Shown: positions 27,611 through 35,717 of the stretch, one piece after another
Layout of the letters: each line of letters opens with the position of its first letter
How positions within the stretch are numbered: the stretch's first letter is position 1
Origin: CAZDBA01 sp965224765
Lineage (GTDB): Bacteria > Planctomycetota > Planctomycetia > Pirellulales > Pirellulaceae
DNA: 64,000 bases
NCBI GenBank assembly: GCA_965224765.1
Contig: CBDDAC010000019.1
Span: 62,001-126,000 of the forward strand
Direction of reading: 5' to 3'
Program-made: the position numbers and the translations under genes
Notes under the pieces: model-generated
Told to the model about the DNA's origin: nothing
Databases searched by the model: none
The model's input: only the letters and a program-made list of their open reading frames with translations

Positions 27611-28633
27611 TTCGATTTGCCATCGGGTGCAATATGCCGCAATGATCTGGTTGATTTGCTGGTTTGTATCAATGGGCAAACTGGTCATTAGCAGCCAACG
27701 TATGGGCTCCTCTTCTGCCGGTGGATCGATCTCATCCACCAGAACAATATTATACTGAAGCGGGTGATGCCCCTTGGGTGTCAGCGTAACAGATTTCGCC
27801 CTGACCTCGACGACGGCCTGTCGGGCCGGACGATCTTGCTCACGTTTGTGTGAAGTGCATTTGATTTTTGCTTTTCGGGCACTAACGGATATGTCCATTT
27901 GAAAACACACCGGAGCGGTCTTGACGCTTTCGTACAAGCCGCCTTCGGATGTCGACCGTGCCTGTCCATTTCGAACGATAATGTGCAGCTCTTTTCCGTT
28001 TGAAAGCGTGCGAGGTTGGGCGAAAACCTGGTTGATGTCCGCTTCGCTATCCTGAACGACAATGCATTTCTTGTTCAGACATTGCTCAGCCAATTCTCTT
28101 GCCTGGTTGATTCCCTGAAGCCAGCGGAAACTTTCTTTTTCTTCGATCGGTGCCTGCCTGCGCTTCTTGTCCTTTTCTGCTTTAGAACTCTTGTCGATTT
28201 TTTTGCGAATGTAGTTGCATTGTCCGACAACCCCCAACGGAACATTGGTTTCAGTAAACGCGACAAGCGGATGGATGAAAAGACCGGATTTGTGTTCCCC
28301 ACTCAGTTTACCCGCACCGACGACTTGTTTGTCACGACGAGTCAGATCGACTTTGGACGTATCTTGGGCGATAATCGTAAATTCCGATTCGCTGGCTCGA
28401 ATTCGCTCCAACGTGTTTTGATAATGAGGTGCCAGAATTGCTTCCGGCGTTACCTTCTTGTTATTAAAAAAACGATAAGAACCTTCGAGATCTGCCCGCC
28501 CACCCGAAGCTGCCGCGGGCAGACTTCTACTCGGCTGGTCACATACCATCTCCCCGATAATGTTAAGCCGCCTACTTAGACGTTCGTCGTTAAAGAAAGC
28601 GCCGGCCAATTCATTCGAAATCGCTACATTCAT
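27611..28633 (-). pseudogene. N-terminal part of a split IS4-family transposase
   Basis: The 5' piece of the Tn5-like transposase. It has the N-terminal Tnp DNA-binding domain (MNVAISNELAGAFFNDERLSRRL, GGRADLEGSYRFFNNKKV), the first catalytic Asp in IIAQDTSKVDL, a second Asp in CIVVQDSEADI, and the start of the third motif, YCTRWQIE (Y334, R337, E341). After E341 the reading enters foreign sequence and stops at 27557. Together with 24601-24999 it forms one continuous frame. Start at 28633 as given; no Shine-Dalgarno sequence was judged. Confidence 0.85.
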
Positions 28634-28944
28634 TCCAAACCTCCGTCAAAGACAATCCAGAGGTAATACTCAACAAAGCATCCAAGGGTTCACGATGGCA
28701 TGAAAATGCTAGTAAAGATGTGCGTAGTTCTGAGACTTCGGGAAGGGTGATTTGGTATGCGCAAACAAAAAAGGATCACCAACGATGATGCTTGGCGTTC
28801 CTGATGCGAAAGTCTCGTCACACACGATTTGCTGGAAGATTGTGACTTTCGAAGCTGAAAACAGCTAGGTTTCGGCAGGAGCCTCAACCTCCCGAAGAAC
28901 GATGCAATGGGGCTCGGCCCAAAGCCTCGACCTCACGAAGTTTC
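28634..28944. other. Intergenic region between the IS4 relic and the ABC permease
   Basis: It should contain the outer end of the IS4 element, but no matching terminal inverted repeat could be found by eye near 24500-24600. It contains a stop-proximal repeat copy at 28869. No gene is supported. Confidence 0.5.
28869..28893 (-). repeat. Stop-proximal 25-bp repeat, copy 5
   Basis: Exact inverse complement of the copies at 2912 and 9781, 51 bp downstream of the stop of the minus-strand ABC permease gene. Confidence 0.85.
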
Positions 28945-29913
28945 CTAAACGGGCGCTGGCAAATCGCGGGTATTGAAAACTCTCGCACCGATCACCAAGA
29001 ATAAAATTCCAAGGCCCATCAAAACCAGGTTGCAGCCCGCCGGTCCAAGCCCTGCATACTCGCCGCTTTCCGTCCAGTTCACAATCGCCAGCTGACTACT
29101 GGCATCTTCGTGGTACAGCTTAATAAACAGGACGGAATCATAAAAACTGAAGTACGTAATGTACTTTAGCCAGCCAAAACTATCGGCCGCCATACTACCA
29201 AGCTTTGCCATCGCAGATGCGAAATAGATTCCGATTGCCATTCCCAGCGTTCTCCATCGAAATCGATCCAACGAGGAAAACATCGCCGTCAGTCCAATCA
29301 TAAAGAACCCAAGGCAGAAAACATTCAAAATGCCCGGCCAAAATTCGACTGGATCGACATGTTGGCTCAGCCGCACCGTCACCTTTTCCGGCTCCAGAAA
29401 GGTCAAGGGAATTCGATAGTCAACCAAGGGAATGCGGATCTCAGGATAGACACTTTCTTCGACACTTTCGGTTTGAACCGCTAATGCCATCCCCCCCCAT
29501 ATCAACAGGCACAAAATCCCCAATCCGAGTACCGTTACCAGGTTGTGGACCATGAAGTATCGAACGCGACTCAGAGGCTGCGCCAACATCATCTCCAGTG
29601 TCCCTCGCCCAAGCCCTCCGCTAACAACATCACTCCCTCGAACCACTGCCCAGATACTGATCAGAAATATCAACAATGGCTCGTCCAAAGTCGTTGCGGT
29701 TCGGCCCAGGTAGCTGGCCATCCAGTCAAACTCAACGGATGCGAATCGTTGCCAGTCGTCAGGAAGCAGGTCGATAATTTGCTTGAACCGCGACGTGTCG
29801 AGTTTGGAAACGAGCTTCACGCGAAACCAGGCAAAGGCCCCGACAGCAATCGCGATTCCTGTGAAAAGAATGAAGCTATCGTGGAAATTTTTTTTCCAAA
29901 GAGCTCGGTTCAT
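28945..29913 (-). CDS. ABC-2 type transporter permease
   Basis: A 322-residue integral membrane protein with about six hydrophobic segments (for example DSFILFTGIAIAVGAFAWF near 12-30, FLISIWAVVRGSDVVSGGLG near 84-103, LVTVLGLGILCLLIWGG near 125-140, and LVLMGLGILFLVIGARVF at the C-terminus). RGTLEMMLAQPLSRVRYF is typical of ABC-2 permeases. Its start overlaps the ATPase stop by 4 bp, so the two form one exporter. The substrate is unknown. It is the last gene of the minus-strand run that starts with the yyaL-type gene. Confidence 0.85.
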   Translation of the reverse strand: MNRALWKKNFHDSFILFTGIAIAVGAFAWFRVKLVSKLDTSRFKQIIDLLPDDWQRFASVEFDWMASYLGRTATTLDEPLLIFLISIWAVVRGSDVVSGGLGRGTLEMMLAQPLSRVRYFMVHNLVTVLGLGILCLLIWGGMALAVQTESVEESVYPEIRIPLVDYRIPLTFLEPEKVTVRLSQHVDPVEFWPGILNVFCLGFFMIGLTAMFSSLDRFRWRTLGMAIGIYFASAMAKLGSMAADSFGWLKYITYFSFYDSVLFIKLYHEDASSQLAIVNWTESGEYAGLGPAGCNLVLMGLGILFLVIGARVFNTRDLPAPV

Positions 29914-30821
29914 TTTGGCTCCTTAGCGATGGATGTTTGCTCGCCCGAATGGTATTGATCGTAGATTGCACGCAACCCAACGGGTTGGATAAAAACATCA
30001 GACACCGGTGCAGAGGCGAGCCACTTTAAGATAACTGACAACTCACCAGGTGTTTGAATTTGGATCTGTCCATCTTCAAGTCGTTGTAGTTCAAATTCAT
30101 TTTTTAGAGAGGAAGGGACTTCGGGCAATTCTCCCTCTACTTTTGCGCGTATTCGATGCTGACGCATCAACTCGCCCATGTCTTGCAAGTGTACTAACTC
30201 TCCTGCACGTAGAATCCCGGCGCGATCGCAGACGTCTTCGATTTCGGAAAGCACATGAGATGAAAACACCACCGTACGTCCTGCCGATTTGGCTTCAGCG
30301 ACCAAGCCGATCACTTCGCCGCGAACAGTCGGATCGAGGTTCGCGGTCGGTTCATCCAGAATCACCAACGGATTCCTCGAGCCCAGTACGATTGATAGGG
30401 CCAGTTTTTGTCGCATTCCAGTCGACATAAACGCAACCCAACGAGATAAGTCCAGATCAAGTCGTTCGGCAATCTGCAGCGAACGCTCGTAATTATCGGT
30501 TCCGGCGAGTCCCGCAAAAAACTTGAGCACTTGTTGCCCTCGCATCGTCCTGGGCAGCCGGGCATCACCCGGCAAATAGGAAAGCTCTCGATGAACGGCG
30601 ACTCGCTCACGGTAGCAATCTCGCCCATTAATTTTGGCGGTACCTGAGGTCGGCTTCATGAATCCCAAAAGCAATCTCAGCAGTGTCGACTTGCCCGCAC
30701 CGTTAGGTCCCAGCAGTCCGAACACTTCACCCCGGCAAATTTCAAGGCCGCAGGAATTCAACGCAATAAAATCGTCGAATCGTTTGGTGAGTTTCTGGAT
30801 TTGGATCAGTGGTTGCGACAC
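29910..30821 (-). CDS. ABC transporter ATP-binding protein
   Basis: A 303-residue nucleotide-binding subunit for the ABC-2 permease downstream. It has Walker A GPNGAGKSTLLRLLLGF (about 35-51), an ABC signature of the form STGMRQKLALS, Walker B LVILDEPTANLDP and switch His in VVFSSHVLSEIE. The 80-residue tail after the core is unlike transporters with a fixed substrate and is not diagnostic. It overlaps the permease by 4 bp and starts 31 bp after DinB. Confidence 0.92.
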   Translation of the reverse strand: MSQPLIQIQKLTKRFDDFIALNSCGLEICRGEVFGLLGPNGAGKSTLLRLLLGFMKPTSGTAKINGRDCYRERVAVHRELSYLPGDARLPRTMRGQQVLKFFAGLAGTDNYERSLQIAERLDLDLSRWVAFMSTGMRQKLALSIVLGSRNPLVILDEPTANLDPTVRGEVIGLVAEAKSAGRTVVFSSHVLSEIEDVCDRAGILRAGELVHLQDMGELMRQHRIRAKVEGELPEVPSSLKNEFELQRLEDGQIQIQTPGELSVILKWLASAPVSDVFIQPVGLRAIYDQYHSGEQTSIAKEPK

Positions 30822-30852
30822 GCGGATCGTTCGAATGGACCTGAAGGATAAA

Positions 30853-31365
30853 TTAACGCAGTGGTTGCTTGCCCATCAATCGTCGAAGCAGACCAATTTG
30901 CCCCGCGTGTAGCATCTCATGATCACAAGCAAACATGAATGCACCTAGCTTGTCCCCGAAACCGGCATTTGGCTCGTCGATTAACTCACCAAGGTGATCT
31001 GAATTGTCAAAATCTGCCAGTTCACTAAGCATTTGGCGATTCACGGCATCAAGGACTTCGCGAATCTCACCGGGAGAAGGATAGTCTTCACGGTTGGCGG
31101 TTGGTTGTGTGCCCTTCATGAATTTTTTGCGAAACTTTCCCGTCATCAACTCGCCGTCTTCAGACTTTCGACCACGCTGCCGAAAAAGCGTCAAACCGTA
31201 CTGTGCCATTGCGATATGCCCTGCTTGCCAAGCTGCATGGGTAACCGCAGAATCCGGGCTCCAATACCACTGATCATCCGAAAGATCGTCCAGCAGTTGC
31301 AGTGTGTACTCTCGAATCCACGCATGGTGTTTGCGGAAGTTTTCTAGCTGCTCATTAAGTTCCAT
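30853..31365 (-). CDS. DinB-family (DinB_2-like) putative metal-dependent protein
   Basis: A 170-residue four-helix-bundle protein of the DinB/YfiT type. The histidines in VTHAAWQAGHIAMA and ACDHEMLHAGQIGLLRRL are in the usual metal-ligand places; HHAWIREYTLQLLDDLSDDQWYW is the typical first helix. Such proteins are often metal-dependent thiol S-transferases or of unknown role. It lies between ridA and the ABC transporter on the same strand, with no evidence for a link to DNA damage here. Confidence 0.8.
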   Translation of the reverse strand: MELNEQLENFRKHHAWIREYTLQLLDDLSDDQWYWSPDSAVTHAAWQAGHIAMAQYGLTLFRQRGRKSEDGELMTGKFRKKFMKGTQPTANREDYPSPGEIREVLDAVNRQMLSELADFDNSDHLGELIDEPNAGFGDKLGAFMFACDHEMLHAGQIGLLRRLMGKQPLR

Positions 31366-31537
31366 TTGATCGTCTCAAAACATTTGCTGGTTAGGGAAGA
31401 AATTGTAGCGGATTTTGGGTTCCACTTGCAGAATACCGCGAGGAGCCGCAGTAGGCATGTGCTACTTGTTCAAGTCGGTGTATGGCATTGGCAAATCCCG
31501 TCCAACCACTCGCTTTCAAGTTGCAGCTAATTTGCTT

Positions 31538-31999
31538 CTAATTTTCGACTTCAAAAATTGCTTCAATTTCCACCTTCATATTGGCTGGCAACGAGTTGGC
31601 ACCGACGGCGCTTCGCGCACCAACTCCTGCGTCTTCTCCGAATACATCTCGGAATAGTTCACTGCAACCGTTGATCACTGCGGGCTGCTGTTGAAAGTCA
31701 TCGTGGCATTGGACCAAACCAAAGATTTTGACCACGCGTTTGACCTTATCAAGCGAACCCAGGTGCTTGCGGAGCGTCGATAGAATCGCCATCCCCGCCT
31801 GTCGCGCCGCGTTGTAACCGTCTTCAACTTCCGAATCATCGGCGACCTTGCCCGTGATCAGGCCATCAGCGGTGACGGGGCCGTGTCCCGACGTATAAAC
31901 CATATTGCCCACGGTAATCGCCGGCTTGTAAACTCCCAATATCTTGCCCGTTTCAAGCAATTCGACGCCAAGTTCCTGTAGTTTTTGTTCAGCACTCAT
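31538..31999 (-). CDS. ridA: RidA/YjgF-family protein
   Basis: A 153-residue member of the RidA (YjgF/YER057c) family, which deaminates reactive enamine/imine intermediates. Visible family features are AITVGNMVYTSGHGPVTADG, AARQAGMAILSTLRKHLGSLDKVKRVVKI, and a C-terminal AGVGARSAVGANSLPANMKVEIEA, where the Arg and Glu of the active site are expected. The start at 31999 (MSAEQKLQELGVEL) is preferred to 32086, which would overlap the upstream gene. It lies 29 bp after the yyaL-type gene, so co-transcription is likely. Confidence 0.9.
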   Translation of the reverse strand: MSAEQKLQELGVELLETGKILGVYKPAITVGNMVYTSGHGPVTADGLITGKVADDSEVEDGYNAARQAGMAILSTLRKHLGSLDKVKRVVKIFGLVQCHDDFQQQPAVINGCSELFRDVFGEDAGVGARSAVGANSLPANMKVEIEAIFEVEN

Positions 32000-32028
32000 C
32001 GGATATTCCAGTTGTTCAAAAATTGATA

Positions 32029-34101
32029 TTAAAGTTGTTCGATTTGGTCCAGCACAGCTTGTTTGCCAACGATTGGCGCCTGGCATGCGAACTTTTCGCA
32101 GAGATAAAGTGTTGGTTGATTGTCGATCAGTGTCTTGCCGGAAATTGCGGTGTTAATCATTTCTGATCGAATCTCCGAATCACTTTCAACTCGGAAAATG
32201 ACAGACAGATTGGGTCGCCATTTCCCATGCAGCTTGGCCAGATACTCTTCGCGATTTTCTCCCGAAGGCAACAGTATTACGCACTCACGACGTACAGACA
32301 AATGGGTTAGCAACGCGATCAACATTTGCCCCGAGGCCAAAGGGGAGCGTCGCATCAATTCCGAGCCGTATTGGATCGTCGATTCCGCTGTCTCCAACCG
32401 GTCCTCGCGGCCGCACAATCGCCCCCACTTTAATAGGGCGGTTGCTGCCATCGAGTTTCCGCTGGGAACACTACTGTCTTGAAGGTCTTTTGTCCGAGCA
32501 ATCAATCGCTCCGCGTTTTTGGAGGTGAAGTAGAATCCGGGATTGTCGTCACCAAACTGATCCAGCATCAGTTCAATCAACACGTTGCCGTCATTGACAT
32601 ATCGCTCGTCGAAGGTTGCCTGGTAAAGCTGATACGCGGCATCAATCAGGTAGGCGTAGTCATCGAGAAATGCTCTCTGGCGAGCCGTTCCATTTCTCCA
32701 CAGCCTGATCAATTGGCCGTTTTCATCACGCAATTTTGACCAAATGAAGTCGAATGCGTTCTTCGCTGATTCCAGGTAACCCCGATTCTGTGTCGCCTGG
32801 TATCCTTCGCACATCGCGGTAATTGCCAAGGCGTTCCAGCAGCAAAGGACTTTGTCATCCAGCCCTGGGCGAATTCGTAGATCACGTAGTTCCAATAAGG
32901 TCTTGCGAGCCGCTCGCATTTCTGTTCGAAGTTCATCCTTCGTCATTTCGAAAGTTTCCGCCCAGTCTCCATAGGACTTGGTCATATTCAAGATGCTTGC
33001 GCCCTCAAAGTTTCCAGCCTCGGTGACGTTGTACAACTGACAAAATCTCGTACCCGTTTCTTCACCTAGCGCCTTGTGTATTTCAGCAGGTGACCAAACG
33101 TAAAACTTTCCCTCTTCGCCTTCGCTGTCGGCATCTTCGGTACTGAAAAAGCCACCTTCGGGCGACGTCATATAGTTTTGCAAGTAGTCCAAAGTCTTGC
33201 GACCGATCATCGCATAAAATTTGTCTCCGGTAGCGCGATGCATCTCCAAGTAGATGGTGGCGAGTAAGCCGTTGTCATACAGCATCTTTTCAAAGTGCGG
33301 CACCAACCAGCGTTCGTCTACGCTGTAACGGGCAAAGCCGCCCGCCAAGTGATCAAAGATTCCGCCATAGGCCATCTTCTTTAAATTCAATTGGACCATT
33401 TCAAGAAGCCTGTCACGTTCGGCCGATTGATCGTCCGGCAAGTTTTGCCAAAGTCGCAACAGCAGTGACAAATCCATGGGATGCGGAAATTTAGGCGCCG
33501 AACCAAACCCACCGTTGTCGTAATCAAAGGACCCATGAAGCGATTCCACGGCTTCGGACAAAACGGTATGGTCCCCAATCGCCGAATCATGAGCGGCCGA
33601 ATTGGATTCCAACCATTGTGTAATCTGCGCAGATTGACCATCCACTTGGTCACGATTTTCGCGATAGGCATGCAACACACGGTTCAGGACATGTTCGAAC
33701 CCCGGCATTCCCATCCTCGGTTCTGGCGGCCAGTAGGTTCCCCCAAAAAAAACTTCGCAATCCGGGGTCAAGAAAACGGAAAGCGGCCATCCGCCGCCAC
33801 CTCCTTTTAGTGCCATAACCGCGTTCATGTAAAGCTGATCCAAGTCGGGACGTTCCTCGCGATCGACTTTGATACTGATAAAATTTTGGTTAAGCACCTC
33901 GGCAATTCGAGGACTTTCAAAACTCTCATGTTCCATCACGTGGCACCAGTGGCATGCGGAATAGCCAATGGAAAGGAAAATTGGTTTGTCTTCTGCTTTT
34001 GACCGAGCCAAAGCCTCCTCACACCACGGATACCAATCCACCGGATTCTCGGCGTGCTGCAACAGATAGGGACTTAACTCATGGGTGAGGCGGTTTGACA
34101 T
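32029..34101 (-). CDS. YyaL/SSP411-type thioredoxin-domain protein (DUF255)
   Basis: A 690-residue protein of the spermatogenesis-associated-20/YyaL family. The N-terminal thioredoxin-like domain begins NRLTHELSPYLLQHAENPVDWYPWCEEAL and carries the CxxC-like centre SACHWCHVMEHESFE (about residues 48-62). The rest is an (alpha/alpha)6-barrel similar to N-acylglucosamine 2-epimerase or cellobiose-epimerase folds (GGFGSAPKFPHPMDL, GGFARYSVDERWLVPHFEKMLYDN, GGFFSTEDADSEGEEGKFYVW). Function is unsettled. It is upstream of ridA on the same strand; the start ATG at 34101 is unambiguous. Confidence 0.9.
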   Translation of the reverse strand: MSNRLTHELSPYLLQHAENPVDWYPWCEEALARSKAEDKPIFLSIGYSACHWCHVMEHESFESPRIAEVLNQNFISIKVDREERPDLDQLYMNAVMALKGGGGGWPLSVFLTPDCEVFFGGTYWPPEPRMGMPGFEHVLNRVLHAYRENRDQVDGQSAQITQWLESNSAAHDSAIGDHTVLSEAVESLHGSFDYDNGGFGSAPKFPHPMDLSLLLRLWQNLPDDQSAERDRLLEMVQLNLKKMAYGGIFDHLAGGFARYSVDERWLVPHFEKMLYDNGLLATIYLEMHRATGDKFYAMIGRKTLDYLQNYMTSPEGGFFSTEDADSEGEEGKFYVWSPAEIHKALGEETGTRFCQLYNVTEAGNFEGASILNMTKSYGDWAETFEMTKDELRTEMRAARKTLLELRDLRIRPGLDDKVLCCWNALAITAMCEGYQATQNRGYLESAKNAFDFIWSKLRDENGQLIRLWRNGTARQRAFLDDYAYLIDAAYQLYQATFDERYVNDGNVLIELMLDQFGDDNPGFYFTSKNAERLIARTKDLQDSSVPSGNSMAATALLKWGRLCGREDRLETAESTIQYGSELMRRSPLASGQMLIALLTHLSVRRECVILLPSGENREEYLAKLHGKWRPNLSVIFRVESDSEIRSEMINTAISGKTLIDNQPTLYLCEKFACQAPIVGKQAVLDQIEQL

Positions 34102-34409
34102 TCGTGCTCAGAGTTTTGCGCGGTTCACTGGGAGATCGAGACAATTTATCAAAAACCGGAACTTTTACGCAGGTGTCTCATCGGATTTGCCTTTTGCTGT
34201 TTAGGATCCTAGTCGCCGGTGCAATTGGGAGGTTGAGGCTCTGCCGAAACAAATCGCCGTTTTTCTTCCTCGAGAAAGGCTCGTCATCTCATGTCATCGA
34301 TCAAAATCCGTCACATGGCAACGTTGATACATAATTCGCACTAGTGAACGAAATCGGAAAATCGACTATGATCTGTCTTTGCTCAGCAGAATCAGAACCA
34401 GGAATCGAA
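34102..34409. other. Divergent intergenic region yyaL-type gene / AtuA C-terminal gene
   Basis: It contains a repeat copy at 34227 but no gene. An in-frame extension of the downstream gene to 34344 is possible but is not similar to the family before 34410. Confidence 0.5.
34227..34250 (+). repeat. Stop-proximal repeat, copy 6 (one base deleted)
   Basis: Same 25-mer with one C missing in the CTCC run. Unlike the others it lies between two divergent genes rather than after a recognised stop codon. Confidence 0.75.
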
Positions 34410-34748
34410 ATGCAGGTCGAACTTTCAAAAATTGCTTACGCTCGAAGTGGCGACAAAGGTGACGGCAGTAACGTAGGCGTGGTGGCGTACAACGAAGCCT
34501 GCTACGAGGTCATCAAAACACAGTTGACAACGGAGCGAGTCAAAGAACATTTTAAAGAGATCTGTTTTGGCAAGGTCGATCGCTATGAAGCGCCAAACCT
34601 ATTGGCATTAAACTTCATTCTTCATGATTCGCTGGGGGGCGGAGGCAGCGAAAGCCTCAAAACGGATGCTCAGGGAAAAACCCATGGATTGGGGATGCTT
34701 TATATGCAGGTCGAAGTCGCTGATGATTTCGCAATTCCATCGCGATAG
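34410..34748 (+). CDS. AtuA C-terminal-domain protein, stand-alone
   Basis: A 112-residue protein matching the small C-terminal (ferredoxin-like) domain of AtuA/DUF1446 proteins. KIAYARSGDKGDGSNVGVVA at the start and YEAPNLLALNFILHDSLGGGGSESLKTDAQGKTHG are its hallmarks. The partner N-terminal domain is 21 kb away at 11617-12981; in many genomes the two are fused or adjacent. Start M at 34410 (MQVELSKIAYARSG) is chosen; an earlier in-frame start at 34344 adds a tail without similarity. It probably works with the 11.6-kb protein in acyl-CoA catabolism. Confidence 0.8.
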   Translation: MQVELSKIAYARSGDKGDGSNVGVVAYNEACYEVIKTQLTTERVKEHFKEICFGKVDRYEAPNLLALNFILHDSLGGGGSESLKTDAQGKTHGLGMLYMQVEVADDFAIPSR

Positions 34749-34918
34749 CATTTTTGAAATCGCCGCGAAGGTTGGTCCGGTTCCTACCGTGCGACTATCT
34801 ATTCTCGATTGGCCCTCGTCGCAACCTACTCTGTGTACCTCCGTGCTCTCTGTGGTGAACTCTTTTTCGGACCCCTGATGACACAAGGGAGAAGTTCGCT
34901 GCGGTCGAAAAATGGAAT

Positions 34919-35542
34919 CTACAAGCCACTTTTGTTCTGATTGGCGATCAAAAGCAACTTGGGCAAAAACTTTCGCATGGCGCGGGCCCGGTGACTGATG
35001 ACCGACTTAATCGTATCGCCCAATTCTCCAAACGTACGTGACAACTCGGGGATTTCAAACATCGGATCGTATCCAAAACCTGCTCCGCCCTTTTGTTCGG
35101 TTAGGATTCGGCCGTAACAATATCCTTCACAGCTAATGTGCACGTTGCCGTCCGGATCGGAAAGGCACATATTGCAGGTGTACCAGGCCGTTCGCTTGTC
35201 CAACGGTAGTCCATGCAACTCCTGCAGCATCTTGGCATTGTTCTTTTCGTCCGTTGCGTCCTCTCCGGAAAAGCGTGCGGAATAAACACCTGGAGCCCCA
35301 TCAAGTGCAGCAACGCTAATCCCGCTGTCTTCTCCCATCACCCAATGACCAAGGTTTCTCGCCTGTTCAACCGCCTTGAGCCTCGCATTTTCAGCGAACG
35401 TCGCCCCCGTCTCTTCCACTTCGATTGAATTGGAAAAGTCACTCAACGTTTTGACTTCGATGTCATAAGGTTCGAGCAGCACCAAAAGTTCACGACGTTT
35501 CTTGGTGTTGTTGGTTCCGAGAACCAGGCAAAATTCGGGCAT
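34919..35542 (-). CDS. rdgB: XTP/dITP pyrophosphatase, non-canonical purine NTPase
   Basis: A 207-residue Ham1/RdgB-family enzyme that removes dITP, XTP and similar nucleotides from the pool. Motifs are LGTNNTKKRREL at the N-terminus, TGATFAENARLKA, MGEDSGISVAALDGAPGVYSARFSGEDATD, and GGAGFGYDPMFEIPELSRTFGEL in the C-terminal half, including the FGYDP signature. It is flanked by a convergent AtuA-type gene and a divergent secreted protein. Length and motifs are normal. Confidence 0.95.
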   Translation of the reverse strand: MPEFCLVLGTNNTKKRRELLVLLEPYDIEVKTLSDFSNSIEVEETGATFAENARLKAVEQARNLGHWVMGEDSGISVAALDGAPGVYSARFSGEDATDEKNNAKMLQELHGLPLDKRTAWYTCNMCLSDPDGNVHISCEGYCYGRILTEQKGGAGFGYDPMFEIPELSRTFGELGDTIKSVISHRARAMRKFLPKLLLIANQNKSGL

Positions 35543-35717
35543 TCCGACCTCCTAAATGATGTTGCCAAATCACAACATGGTTTCGCTTTCAATTCAAGGC
35601 CTCACAAACCGACCCCAAATCGAGAAATCCCGCTCGCTCAACACCATGAGAAGGACATTTTGGCTGGGTTTGTGACTTAAGGTTCCGTAACACACCCACT
35701 CAATGTGACAAAAATTT

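Larger units (their letters stand above)
24988..27622. mobile_element. Serine-recombinase element inserted in an IS4 transposase gene
   Basis: The element is bounded by TTCGATTTTCCA (24988-24999) and TTCGATTTGCCA (27611-27622), a 12-bp direct repeat with one mismatch that encodes W-(K/Q)-I-E on the minus strand. It is about 2.62 kb and carries a large serine recombinase and one small accessory gene. Recombination between the repeats would restore the transposase frame exactly. The repeat is taken as the attL/attR region; the crossover dinucleotide cannot be fixed by eye. Confidence 0.8.

Noticed and set aside
34102..34343. Stop-proximal repeat as a transcription terminator
   Set aside because: This copy lies between divergent genes and has no stem of useful length or T-run; the terminator role is not supported.
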